Position numbers and translations under genes: made by a program
Assembly: GCA_023268805.1 (NCBI GenBank)
Contig: JALRKT010000006.1
Coordinates: 418 to 52,289, forward strand
Source of the DNA: Bacilli bacterium
Lineage (GTDB): Bacteria; Bacillota_I; Bacilli_A; RFN20; CAG-826
DNA: 51,872 nucleotides
Direction of reading: 5' to 3'
In this document: positions 16,563-24,988 of the stretch, piece after piece
Layout: each line of letters starts with the position of its first letter
Position numbering within the stretch: the stretch's first letter is position 1
Notes under the pieces: model-generated
Told to the model about the DNA's origin: nothing
What the model saw: the letters and a program-made list of their open reading frames with translations, nothing else
Database searches by the model: none

Positions 16563-18200
16563 ATGTTATTCATTAAAAAACCGTATATAGAACTTGAGCG
16601 TAAATTCCTCGCTGCCCAACAACTTTTTGATGTAGAAGGCGATGTGATGTTTCAACGCTTAGGATTTATCTCGAAACATAATTTAGAGTTATTCACGCAT
16701 TTTGAAGCCATTCGTAAGTCGCAAGAACTCATTCATCAATCCTTGCTTCCGAAGGCCAAAGACCAATTAAAACAATTAAAGACGTATGTGGATAAACGCG
16801 CAAGTTCGGAGTTTACGTCGCATTATGAACCGACAAAAATTACCTTGGATTTATGCACATCGAGTATTAAAAAGTATGTGGAAGAATTGAAAAAAATTAT
16901 GCAGCCAGAAATGGCAATGAAAGCTAAAATTGCGGAAACCAAAGACCATATTCGTGGGTTAAGGGTCATGTATTTTAAATTTGCCCATCAACTGGTTTAT
17001 CTCGAAACCAAATTTACTTTTGCCTTCCAACAATTTGATGAAAAGATGCTGCAAATTGAAGGGTGGCTCGATACAGGCAATTATGATGATATCGACCTCC
17101 AACTCACTAAAATTCGTAAAATTTGTCTCAAACTCATGGACGTGATGGAAAGTTTACCTCCGTTATGTTCCTACATGGCTACGGTCATACCTGAAAAAGC
17201 CGCCGCCTTGAAAAAAGCAGCAGAAGACATGGGAAAACAAGGCTACCCCATTCATCATTTACTCGTGTATGACACCTTGCAAAAAGTTGAATTCGAAAAA
17301 GAAAATCTTGATCGTAAATTACAACAATTTGAAATTTTGGGTTTAGAACCTGCGTTTAAAAATATCATTGAACGCCTTGATGCGTTTTATCCGCTTTTTG
17401 AAAAAGAAAAAGCGGCCAAACAAATGGTGGAAGCGGATTATGAAACAACCTACCAACGCGGGAATGATTTAGAAAAACGTCTCGCCAAACTCAACGCGGA
17501 TTTACCGCGCATTAAAAAGCATTACGTCCTTGAAGATTCTCGTCTTGCCTCTATCGAAGTCATCCAACGTGATATTAGTGAACTCAATCGAATTAAACGT
17601 GGACTCGATACCCTGGTTTTATCGGGGACCAAACAACCTTACACGTTGCAACTCGCAAAAATTCGCACGCTGAATACCTTAGCCGACGACGTTGATGAAA
17701 AAATTGAAGCCTTTTCCCAGTATATGCTGAGTTTAAAGAAACAAGCGATGGAAGCCTTTCAAAAAGCACAAGCGTTATTTCAACGGTATAAAGCACTCGA
17801 ACAACAATGGCAAGCATTTTATTTACCGAAGTGGTATGGTCCGTTTGAGGCCACCTTTTCCGTACTTTATGAGCGACTTCATACGATTACCGAAGCGTTA
17901 CAACAGCTCCCAATCAACATGAATATCGTCGATGAAAATCTTCGCTATTTACACGAAGAAGGTGAGCCGTTTATCCAACAACTTGAACAAGATTATCACG
18001 ATGCACTACAAGCAGAACAAGCCTTATTAAAAGCGAATCAAGAGCGTCACCGCACTTCTGATCATCAACGATTTATGAGTTTAGCCGAAGCTAAGTTTTT
18101 CGAAGGACGCTTTCAAGAAGTTTTCCAAGATATTCAACAACTCCTCAAAAAGATGCCGGATGACCCGAGCCAACAAAAGCATAAAAAAACCCGAGGTTAA
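16563..18200 (+). CDS. ezrA: EzrA-like coiled-coil protein without a membrane anchor
   Basis: The 545-residue product is almost entirely helical and charged, built of repeated helix bundles (for example NLDRKLQQFEILGLEP, AKQMVEADYETTYQRGNDLEKRL, ENLRYLHEEGEPF), with a C-terminal LAEAKFFEGRFQEVFQDI that resembles the end of EzrA. Synteny supports this: ezrA lies next to rpsD/tyrS in Bacillus. EzrA limits FtsZ polymerisation at the membrane. Normal EzrA starts with a transmembrane helix; this one begins MLFIKKPYIELERKF, and an in-frame stop at 16536-16538 excludes a longer N-terminus. So it must be cytosolic or tethered otherwise. Assignment is moderate because coiled coils mimic each other. 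Confidence 0.65.
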   Translation: MLFIKKPYIELERKFLAAQQLFDVEGDVMFQRLGFISKHNLELFTHFEAIRKSQELIHQSLLPKAKDQLKQLKTYVDKRASSEFTSHYEPTKITLDLCTSSIKKYVEELKKIMQPEMAMKAKIAETKDHIRGLRVMYFKFAHQLVYLETKFTFAFQQFDEKMLQIEGWLDTGNYDDIDLQLTKIRKICLKLMDVMESLPPLCSYMATVIPEKAAALKKAAEDMGKQGYPIHHLLVYDTLQKVEFEKENLDRKLQQFEILGLEPAFKNIIERLDAFYPLFEKEKAAKQMVEADYETTYQRGNDLEKRLAKLNADLPRIKKHYVLEDSRLASIEVIQRDISELNRIKRGLDTLVLSGTKQPYTLQLAKIRTLNTLADDVDEKIEAFSQYMLSLKKQAMEAFQKAQALFQRYKALEQQWQAFYLPKWYGPFEATFSVLYERLHTITEALQQLPINMNIVDENLRYLHEEGEPFIQQLEQDYHDALQAEQALLKANQERHRTSDHQRFMSLAEAKFFEGRFQEVFQDIQQLLKKMPDDPSQQKHKKTRG

Positions 18201-18210
18201 TCTCGGGCTT
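18183..18210. terminator. Terminator between ezrA-like gene and rplT
   Basis: CCCGAG (18190-18195) pairs with CTCGGG (18202-18207). On the minus strand it is followed by seven Ts, making a strong terminator for infC-rpmI-rplT; on plus the T stretch is short. The hairpin includes the stop codon of the ezrA-like gene. Confidence 0.88.
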
Positions 18211-18234
18211 TCAATGCATGATCTAACTGGAAAA

Positions 18235-18588
18235 CTAGGCGAGATTTTTCTTGGCCGTTTCAACGAGTTGCTGAAATGAAGCGGCATCTTGAATGGCTAA
18301 TTCGGAAAGCATTTTACGATTGACATCAATGCCAGCTTTCTTTAAACCAAACATGAATTGGCTATAGCTTAAATCAAACGGACGAACGGCCGCGTTAATC
18401 CGTTTAATCCATAATTTACGGAAGTCGGATTTGACTTGTTTACGGTCACGATACGCATATTGTTGGGCTTTCATGACGGCTTGCTTGGCTGTACGGAAAA
18501 GCGTTGAACGAGCGCCGAAATAACCTTCGGCTTCTTTTAAGACACGTTTGCGACGGGCGCGGGTAACGGTACCACCTTTAACTCTCAT
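18235..18588 (-). CDS. rplT: 50S ribosomal protein bL20
   Basis: The 117-residue basic protein begins [20 protein letters not shown] and continues [33 protein letters not shown] and [19 protein letters not shown], all canonical for bL20. It is an early 50S assembly protein and in many bacteria the autoregulator of infC-rpmI-rplT. It is the last gene of that operon, before a strong terminator. Confidence 0.97.
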   Translation of the reverse strand: MRVKGGTVTRARRKRVLKEAEGYFGARSTLFRTAKQAVMKAQQYAYRDRKQVKSDFRKLWIKRINAAVRPFDLSYSQFMFGLKKAGIDVNRKMLSELAIQDAASFQQLVETAKKNLA

Positions 18589-18600
18589 GGTTGATTCTCC

Positions 18601-18804
18601 TTAAATACTTAATAACGACTTAATACGTTTGTAATCGGATTCAGAAATAACCCGAGTTTTACGTAAGTGACGTTTTTGTTTGGTTGTCTTGCGGGGGGCA
18701 AGGTGACCCGTGTAGGCAGATTTGCGAACGAGTTGACCGTTCTTTTTAACTTTGACGCGTTTCATTAACGCGCGTTTGGATTTTAATTTGTATCCTTTAG
18801 CCAT
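18601..18804 (-). CDS. rpmI: 50S ribosomal protein bL35
   Basis: The 67-residue protein, very rich in Lys and Arg, begins MAKGYKLKSKRALMKR and has AYTGHLAPRKTTKQKRHLRK, as in bL35. It lies between infC and rplT in the standard order, with gaps of 14 and 12 bases that carry GGAG-type ribosome sites. Confidence 0.95.
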   Translation of the reverse strand: MAKGYKLKSKRALMKRVKVKKNGQLVRKSAYTGHLAPRKTTKQKRHLRKTRVISESDYKRIKSLLSI

Positions 18805-18818
18805 TGTGATGGACTCCT

Positions 18819-19370
18819 TTACTTTTTAACGGTTGAACTAAGCACGGCAATGAGCAATTTACCTTCAAGTTCCGGTTTCTTTTCCACTTGGGATAAATCT
18901 TGGACGAGATCAATGAAGCGTTGAATCGTTTCAACCCCGAAATCTTGGTGTGCCATTTGGCGTCCGCGGAAGCGTAGCACCACTTTGACTTTGTGACCTT
19001 CTTGGAAGAATTCACGGGCACGTTTGACTTTCACCATTAAGTCGTGTTCCCCAATTTGTGGACTGAGTTGCACTTCTTTAATATCGATGATTTGTTGATT
19101 CTTTTTGGCTTCTTTCGCTTTCTTTTGTTGTTCGAAGCGATACTTACCGTAATCCAGGATTTTACAAACAGGCGGTCGGGCTTGTGGGGCAACACATAAT
19201 AAATCTAATCCTTGTTGCTCCGCCATTTGATTGGCTTGTAAACTCGACATCACCCCTAATTGTTTTCCATCGCGATCAATCACGAGCACTTGAGGAAAAC
19301 GAATTTGTTGGTTAATCAGGTCCGAAGGACCTTTGGAATTCGGTTTAACGGGAATATTGTAATAGGCTAT
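18819..19370 (-). CDS. infC: Translation initiation factor IF-3, probable AUA start codon
   Basis: The protein contains NQQIRFPQVLVIDRDGKQLGVM, KILDYGKYRFEQQKKAKE, KEVQLSPQIGEHDL and KVVLRFRGRQMAHQDFG, which are the IF-3 N- and C-domain signatures. IF-3 keeps ribosomal subunits apart and checks the initiation codon. No ATG, GTG or TTG opens the full frame: the first GTG would remove the conserved N-terminal part. An AAGGAGG (19385-19379) is followed after eight bases by ATA (19370-19368), then codons AYYNIPVKPNSKGPSDLINQQ. This gives 183 residues, the usual length. Rare start codons are the rule for infC and underlie its autoregulation. The ATT at 19355-19353 is the alternative. Confidence 0.9.
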   Translation of the reverse strand: MAYYNIPVKPNSKGPSDLINQQIRFPQVLVIDRDGKQLGVMSSLQANQMAEQQGLDLLCVAPQARPPVCKILDYGKYRFEQQKKAKEAKKNQQIIDIKEVQLSPQIGEHDLMVKVKRAREFFQEGHKVKVVLRFRGRQMAHQDFGVETIQRFIDLVQDLSQVEKKPELEGKLLIAVLSSTVKK

Positions 19371-19385
19371 ATGCTCATCCTCCTT

Positions 19386-19498
19386 GTGTAAAAAAAGGGC
19401 GCGCGAGCGTCCTTTTATGATAGAAAATAATTTCTAGCATGAACCCAAACTGAGACAGAATCGGGTGAGAAGCGGACGCCTCTGCTTTCTAATTTACT
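19386..19498 (-). promoter_or_regulatory. Leader with attenuator upstream of infC
   Basis: On the minus strand a hairpin AAAGGACGC-TCGC-GCGCCCTTT (plus 19394-19415) followed by seven Ts forms a terminator just before the infC ribosome site. Upstream in the leader, GCGTCC (plus 19479-19474) is exactly complementary to GGACGC in the left arm, so an alternative antiterminator hairpin can form. This is the layout of the L20/IF3 leaders of Firmicutes. The regulating ligand is an inference. Confidence 0.75.
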
Positions 19499-19503
19499 TG
19501 ATA

Positions 19504-19531
19504 ACTATACCACAGGTAGAAGAAATGTCAA
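19504..19531 (-). promoter_or_regulatory. Promoter of infC-rpmI-rplT
   Basis: TTGACA (plus 19531-19526), 16 bases, then TATAGT (19509-19504) preceded by TGG as an extended -10. The -35 begins immediately after the thrS stop codon. Confidence 0.85.
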
Positions 19532-21448
19532 TTAATCCAATCGTAATTGTAAGATCGCATCGATTTCTTGACGAATTAAGATCACAAATTCATCCAGCGA
19601 AACCGTGACTTGTTTTTCTTCTCCATAGCGACGATAAGTGACGAGACGTTGATCGCGTTCTTTATCACCAATGACGATGGAGAAAGGGATTTTTTCCACT
19701 TGAGCTTGGCGAATGCGATAACCAAGTTTTTCCGGACTTTCATCTTTTTCAACACGAATACCTGCTGCTTTTAACACATCTTCAACCTCGTGGGTATAGG
19801 CGGCATGGAAGTCAAGATGCACCGGAAGAAGTTTGACTTGAACCGGGGCTAACCAGGTGGGGAATGCACCGGCGTAATGTTCAATGAGAATACCGATAAA
19901 GCGTTCTAAAGAACCATAGACTACACGGTGTAACATGATGGGACGTACTTTTTCATTTTTTTCATTGATATACGTTAAATCAAACCGTTCAGGATTGTTC
20001 ATATCGAGTTGCACCGTCCCACATTGCCAGGTGCGGCCCACCGAATCTTTGAGTTTGAAATCGAGCTTCGGTCCGTAAAAGGCACCATCGCCGGGATTAA
20101 CTGTAAAGGTTCTACCCATCGCCGTTAACGCATCCCCTAATGCTTTTTCGGAGGCTTCCCATATCGCAAGACTTCCGATGTATTTTTCTTCCGGACGGGT
20201 CGATAAATACACATCATATTCAAGGTGGAATACTTTTGTATAGAAGAAGTCAAACAAGCGAACGATACGTTGGACTTCCTCAGCGAGTTGTTCCGGCGTG
20301 CAATAAATATGAGCATCATCTTGAGTGAAATTACGGACACGGAATAACCCTGATAATGCTCCCGAGGCTTCATGACGATGGACGTTCCCGAGTTCACCCA
20401 TACGAATCGGCAAGTCTTTATAGGAATAAAATCCATTCTTATAAACGAGCATACTCCCTGGGCAATTCATCGGTTTAATCGCGAATTCACGATCATCAAC
20501 TTCCGAAATATACATATTTTCTTTGTAGTTTTGCCAGTGGCCAGAGGTTTCCCACAATTCTTTGGAGAGCATGGTCGGCGTTTGCACGAGTTGATAACCC
20601 GCTTGACGGTGAATGGTCATCCAAAAGTTTTCTAGCGTTTTTCTGACTTGCATTCCTTTATCGAGCCAGAAAGGAAAACCTGGACCAAAATCCGACATCA
20701 TAAATAAACCTAGTTCTTTCCCTAATTTTCGGTGATCGCGTTTTTTCCGTTCCTCGAGTAAATGAAGGTGGGTTGCTAAATCACTCGCCGAGAAAAAAGC
20801 CGTGCCATAAATACGGGTTAATTGTTTATTTTTACTGTCACCTCGCCAGTACGCACCGGCGGTGGTAAGCAATTTAAAATGCTGATTATAACTTGTATTG
20901 GGAAAGTGAGGTCCTAAACATAAATCGGTAAAATCACCTTGGGAGTAGATGGAAATAGTGCCTTCAAGGGCTTGAATGAGTTCGGTTTTATACGGGTCAT
21001 GCTTAAAGCGTTTTAAGGCTTCTTCTTTGCTAATTTCTTGCCGTGTAATGGGGAATGCTTTCTTGGCGAGTTCGTGCATCGTCGCTTCGATTTGAGGAAA
21101 ATCTTCTTCAGAAAGCGGATGCGGTAGATCCATATCGTAATAAAAACCTTCCTCAATCGCAGGACCTACCCCGAAGAGCGTTCCTGGATACAGTTGCGTA
21201 ATCGCTTGGGCAAGAAGATGGGAGGCATCATGACGAAGCATCGTTAACGCCCGAGGATCTTTTTCGGTGATTAGTTGAATCGAACCATCGTGAGGGACGG
21301 GCCAATGAAGATCATAAAGTTGTTCATCAAGAGCATAAGCAAGAACCCGTTTTGCTAGGCTCGCAGAGATACTTGAGGCGACATCAAAACCTGTTGTGCC
21401 GGGGGCAAACGTTTTGGACTGACCATCAGGGAACATGAGTGTTGGCAT
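19532..21448 (-). CDS. threonyl-tRNA synthetase thrS: Threonine-tRNA ligase
   Basis: The 638-residue class II synthetase shows an N-terminal TGS domain (MPTLMFPDGQSKTFAPGTTGFDVA), the editing domain HDASHLLAQA with its His residues and a later Cys/His (LCLGPHFPNT), motif 2 (GNVHRHEASGALSGLFRVRNFTQDD cut here to its core RVRNFTQDD), and motif 3 with the HRVVYGSLERF stretch. The C-terminal anticodon domain has VQVKLLPV. AAGGAGAAAG precedes the start. It charges tRNA-Thr; its expression is under the T-box upstream. Confidence 0.96.
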   Translation of the reverse strand: MPTLMFPDGQSKTFAPGTTGFDVASSISASLAKRVLAYALDEQLYDLHWPVPHDGSIQLITEKDPRALTMLRHDASHLLAQAITQLYPGTLFGVGPAIEEGFYYDMDLPHPLSEEDFPQIEATMHELAKKAFPITRQEISKEEALKRFKHDPYKTELIQALEGTISIYSQGDFTDLCLGPHFPNTSYNQHFKLLTTAGAYWRGDSKNKQLTRIYGTAFFSASDLATHLHLLEERKKRDHRKLGKELGLFMMSDFGPGFPFWLDKGMQVRKTLENFWMTIHRQAGYQLVQTPTMLSKELWETSGHWQNYKENMYISEVDDREFAIKPMNCPGSMLVYKNGFYSYKDLPIRMGELGNVHRHEASGALSGLFRVRNFTQDDAHIYCTPEQLAEEVQRIVRLFDFFYTKVFHLEYDVYLSTRPEEKYIGSLAIWEASEKALGDALTAMGRTFTVNPGDGAFYGPKLDFKLKDSVGRTWQCGTVQLDMNNPERFDLTYINEKNEKVRPIMLHRVVYGSLERFIGILIEHYAGAFPTWLAPVQVKLLPVHLDFHAAYTHEVEDVLKAAGIRVEKDESPEKLGYRIRQAQVEKIPFSIVIGDKERDQRLVTYRRYGEEKQVTVSLDEFVILIRQEIDAILQLRLD

Positions 21449-21686
21449 ATTTCTTTCTCCTTGAAATAAAAAAACACCCTCGATAAGGACGCGGGTGTGC
21501 GTGGTACCACCTTAATTTCGTATTCTAGAGGAATACGCTTCAAGCCTCTTAACGCGAGGTCACGATTGAATTGAATTTCAATAGCTCCGAAGGGGTAATG
21601 AAGGGACAAACCATAAAAGAGTTTTCATCACGGCGACTCTTTCTTTCTTGAAGGATGGCACCTTCACCATGGCTTCATCATGGCTA
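21449..21686 (-). promoter_or_regulatory. T-box leader of thrS
   Basis: The T-box AAGGTGGTACCACG is on the minus strand at 21513-21500. Just after it, ACACCC and GGGTGT (plus 21493-21498 and 21474-21479) form the terminator with a long U run, and GCGTCCTT between the arms can pair with AAGG of the T-box as antiterminator. The leader is about 235 bases, a normal size with room for full stems I-III. I could not place the threonine specifier with confidence; ACT at 21622-21620 is one candidate. Confidence 0.9.
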
Positions 21687-21691
21687 ACTTC

Positions 21692-21719
21692 ATTATAAAG
21701 ACTTGGTCGATTGTGTCAA
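21692..21719 (-). promoter_or_regulatory. Promoter of thrS, inside the 3' end of the ROK kinase gene
   Basis: Perfect TTGACA (plus 21719-21714) and perfect TATAAT (21697-21692) separated by 16 bases. The -35 and most of the spacer are within the last codons of the upstream gene. Confidence 0.9.
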
Positions 21720-22547
21720 TGAAAAGCCAAGATAAGCCGCACCTAAAATACCTGCATCTTGGCCTAAATGGGCGATGACCAGTTCCCGATTGGGTAATAA
21801 AGCTTTAAAGTCATGGAAGAAATAAGCTTCATTACGCATGACGCCGCCGGAAAAAACGTAAATATCCGGTTGAAAATACGTATCGATGTAAAGGAGGGTA
21901 TGTTTCATGATGGCAAGCCAGGCTTCATAGACAGGTTTTGTTTCGGGTTTTTTCATCGCGACAAGTTGCCAAAACGTACGCGAAGAATCCACCGTTAAAC
22001 CATGATCTTTAGCTAATGCAACGATGCCAGTCCCACTACCCCGTTGTTCAAGTTCGATAAAGCGATCTTGATACGGGACGAGCATATGCCCGATTTCTTC
22101 CGAACTAAAAGTTAATTCATGATCGCGAACAAACGCCCCACCAATCCCGGTGGAAATTGTCATAAAATACGTCGAAGGTCGTGCTTTACCATACCCTAAA
22201 TTCGCTTCGGCTAATGCCGCCATGACGGCGTCATTCCGAATAAAAACCGGTTTATGAAATTGATGTTCAAGATACGTTTTTAAGGGGACATCGGTAATCT
22301 TGATGTTCGGTAAAATGGCAATATGTTCTTGACTATCCACCCGACCAGGAACCCCCATAGACAAGGCAAGGACCTCGGGAAAATGATGTTCAAACCGGCG
22401 AATCGCGTCGGCAACTTGTTGAAGAAAAGCGTGTTTATCGCCGACAAGGGTGTCAACAATATGAATCGCCTCAATTTGATACGACGCATTGACGAGCGCT
22501 ACGCGACAATTCGTTCCGCCTATATCTAACGCGATGATATAACTCAT
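21693..22547 (-). CDS. ROK family sugar kinase, glucokinase-like
   Basis: The 284-residue protein has the ATP motif LDIGGTNCRVALV at the N-terminus, MGVPGRVD, the catalytic RNDAVMAALAE (Asp base), the TISTGIGGA phosphate motif, EEIGHM and SGGVMRN. ROK kinases with zinc carry a CxCGxxGCxE motif after the GHxx His; here that stretch reads ELEQRGSGTG with no cysteines, so the protein is a zinc-free member. Its start overlaps the pyk stop (ATGA), placing it in the pfkA-pyk operon. Phosphorylation of glucose is likely from context; N-acetylmannosamine or fructose are alternatives. Confidence 0.85.
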   Translation of the reverse strand: MSYIIALDIGGTNCRVALVNASYQIEAIHIVDTLVGDKHAFLQQVADAIRRFEHHFPEVLALSMGVPGRVDSQEHIAILPNIKITDVPLKTYLEHQFHKPVFIRNDAVMAALAEANLGYGKARPSTYFMTISTGIGGAFVRDHELTFSSEEIGHMLVPYQDRFIELEQRGSGTGIVALAKDHGLTVDSSRTFWQLVAMKKPETKPVYEAWLAIMKHTLLYIDTYFQPDIYVFSGGVMRNEAYFFHDFKALLPNRELVIAHLGQDAGILGAAYLGFSLTQSTKSL

Positions 22548-24001
22548 AAATTAGTTTGATTCAGTTCTTTTAAGGTGAGAATTTTCATGAAGTTCGTGGA
22601 ACCCACGCCCGTAGGAACGCCGCCTGCGAGTAAAATATGGGCGCCAGGTTTTAACCCGAGTTGCCGCGCTTTTAAGATGGCAAAGGCTTCCATTTCCTCA
22701 ATAAACTGAGGTAAAGAAGAGGCATAGTAACTATAAACACCCCATACTAAACCTAATGAAAGCACCGTTTCTTTGCGATCACTAATCGCAATAATTGGGC
22801 AATACGGACGCGCTTTGGCAATACGTCGTGCCGCGCCCCCCGTTTCAGTAAACGTGACAATGGCATCAGCATTAATTAAAAAGGCCGTATTGGCAACGGA
22901 GTTGGCAATGGCATCAGAATTAACTTTGCGGGAATTTTCAAACGCTTGCGAGGACATTTGAACGTAATTTAATTCTTTTTCCATGGTCGCCGCTATGTTT
23001 GCTTGCATTGCGGTGGCTTCAATGGGGTATTTACCCGAAGCAGATTCTGCGGAGAGCATGACGGCATCGGTGGACTCTAAGATAGCGTTTGCGACATCAC
23101 TGACTTCCGCGCGGGTGGGACGGGGCATGCTCACCATGCTATCGAGCATTTGGGTCGCGGTAATGACCGGTTTACCCACTTTTCGGCACATCGTAATGAT
23201 GCGTTTTTGCACAATTGGAACTTGTTCGGCAGCAATTTCCACACCGAGATCGCCACGTGCCACCATGATGCCATCGGCGACGTCTAAAATTTCTTCTAAG
23301 TTCGAGACGCCTTCTGGGTTTTCAATTTTCGCAATCACTTGGATATTTGGCTTCCCATATTTGGTAAGAATCGCTTTAATATCTAATACATCTTGACGGC
23401 GACGCGTAAAGCTAGCTGCGATGTAATCAACATTGTGTTCACATCCGAATTTTAAATCGGCTTCATCTTGTTCGGAAATAAACGGCATCGATAACCGCGC
23501 AAACGGTGCGTTGAGTCCTTTGCGATTTTTAATCGTATGCGAATTCATCGCTTTGCATACTAATTCATTGGTTTTAGTATCTTTTTCGATGATTTTTAAG
23601 GCGAGGTTGCCATCATCAATTTTTAACGCATCACCGACTTTGACATCATCAAACAATCCCGGATAGGAAACCGAAAAGCGTGTGGCATTGCCTAACAGAG
23701 GCGTCATGGAAACACGAACGAGGGCATCTTGTTCGATGAAGGCAGCACCTTCTTCAAATTGGCCGACGCGAATTTCTGGACCGCGAGAATCAAGAATCAC
23801 AGGAATATGAATGCCGTGTTCTTGTTCCACGCGACGGGCCAAGTTGATTTTTTCAAGATGGGAAGCATAATCACCATGCGAAAAGTTGACACGCATGACA
23901 TTCATGCCCGCTTCAATCAATTTTAAAAAGGTAGAGTAGTCATGGGATGCGGGACCAATGGTCGCGACAATTTTAGTTTTTTTATCAATTCGAAACTGCA
24001 T
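22544..24001 (-). CDS. pyk: Pyruvate kinase
   Basis: The 485-residue protein starts with KTKIVATIGPAS, continues MRVNFSHGD, ILDSRGPEIR, then IAKIENPEG (catalytic Lys), MVARGDLGVE and TATQMLDSM. It makes pyruvate and ATP from phosphoenolpyruvate. The C-terminal PEP-utiliser-like extension of Bacillus pyruvate kinase is absent. It sits nine bases after pfkA and is coupled to the ROK kinase, a compact glycolysis operon. Confidence 0.96.
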   Translation of the reverse strand: MQFRIDKKTKIVATIGPASHDYSTFLKLIEAGMNVMRVNFSHGDYASHLEKINLARRVEQEHGIHIPVILDSRGPEIRVGQFEEGAAFIEQDALVRVSMTPLLGNATRFSVSYPGLFDDVKVGDALKIDDGNLALKIIEKDTKTNELVCKAMNSHTIKNRKGLNAPFARLSMPFISEQDEADLKFGCEHNVDYIAASFTRRRQDVLDIKAILTKYGKPNIQVIAKIENPEGVSNLEEILDVADGIMVARGDLGVEIAAEQVPIVQKRIITMCRKVGKPVITATQMLDSMVSMPRPTRAEVSDVANAILESTDAVMLSAESASGKYPIEATAMQANIAATMEKELNYVQMSSQAFENSRKVNSDAIANSVANTAFLINADAIVTFTETGGAARRIAKARPYCPIIAISDRKETVLSLGLVWGVYSYYASSLPQFIEEMEAFAILKARQLGLKPGAHILLAGGVPTGVGSTNFMKILTLKELNQTNL

Positions 24002-24010
24002 ACGTTTTCC

Positions 24011-24988
24011 TCATTTCACGCGGTCGATGACACCGACAATATGGTCTGCGGGTTGACGAGGAAGCGCGAGGGCTTCATCGATATCAAGATCAATTAACGT
24101 GTTTCCACGAACCCCAATACAACGACTGGATTTTCCAAGATTAAGGCAGTGAATGGCATAATCGCCCATTCGGGTGGCAAGAATACGATCAAAGGCAGAA
24201 GGAGAACCGCCTCGTTGAATGCGACCTAACACTTCGGTGCGCACTTCAAAACCAGTTTTCGCGGCAATTAAGGTAGCAAGTTCATTTAGATCAAATAACT
24301 TTTCACTGACAATCATCATCGCATGGTTTTTCGAGGAGTCTTTTTGGAATTTTAAACGCGCGATCACTTCATCCATTGGGAGTAGATGTTCACTGGAAAT
24401 GACAAGTTCTGCCCCACAGGCTAAACCAGCATGCACAGCTAAATCACCGGAGCGATTCCCCATGACTTCAATGATGGAACAACGTTGATGAGAGAACGTC
24501 GTATCCCGTAATTTATCGACCGCTTGAACAATGGTATTCAAGGTTGTATCAAAACCAATCGTATAATCCGTGGAGGCAATATCATTATCAATCGTGCCTG
24601 GTAAACCGATACAGTTTATGCCACGTTGCGAAAGATCTTTGGCACCACGATATGTTCCATCGCCACCAATGACGACAAGGGCATCAATCCCAAAACGTTT
24701 GAGTTGTTCGATGGCATTGAGTTGGACTGATTCTTTGACAAATTCGGGTAAACGGGCTGATCGAAGAATGGTGCCACCGCGATTAATTGTTTGTGAAACA
24801 AAGGAACGGTCAACTTGTTCGATTTGTCCCGCGACAAGACCACGATAGCCATTGTAAATGGCAAACATACGGTGCCCATCGCGAAGGCCGGAACGAATGA
24901 CGGCGCGAATGGCTGCATTCATACCCGGAGAATCTCCACCTGAGGTGAGAATACCAATCCCTAAAGATTTTTTTATTTGTTTTTCCAT
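24011..24988 (-). CDS. pfkA: ATP-dependent 6-phosphofructokinase
   Basis: The 325-residue protein has GILTSGGDSPGMNA, YNGYRGL, VIGGDGTYRGA, GLPGTIDNDI (catalytic Asp region), TLNTI, EVMGNRSGDLA and GRIQRGGSPSAFDR. The Gly-Gly-Asp-Gly-Thr and the length indicate the ATP-dependent bacterial type. It phosphorylates fructose 6-phosphate. Its start is 16 bases inside the end of the SpeD-like gene, so both are likely on one mRNA with pyk and the ROK kinase. Confidence 0.97.
   Translation of the reverse strand: MEKQIKKSLGIGILTSGGDSPGMNAAIRAVIRSGLRDGHRMFAIYNGYRGLVAGQIEQVDRSFVSQTINRGGTILRSARLPEFVKESVQLNAIEQLKRFGIDALVVIGGDGTYRGAKDLSQRGINCIGLPGTIDNDIASTDYTIGFDTTLNTIVQAVDKLRDTTFSHQRCSIIEVMGNRSGDLAVHAGLACGAELVISSEHLLPMDEVIARLKFQKDSSKNHAMMIVSEKLFDLNELATLIAAKTGFEVRTEVLGRIQRGGSPSAFDRILATRMGDYAIHCLNLGKSSRCIGVRGNTLIDLDIDEALALPRQPADHIVGVIDRVK

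Noticed and set aside
21597-21694. AATGAAG/CTTCATT pairing as the base of stem I in the thrS leader
   Set aside because: One arm overlaps the -10 box and lies upstream of the expected transcription start.
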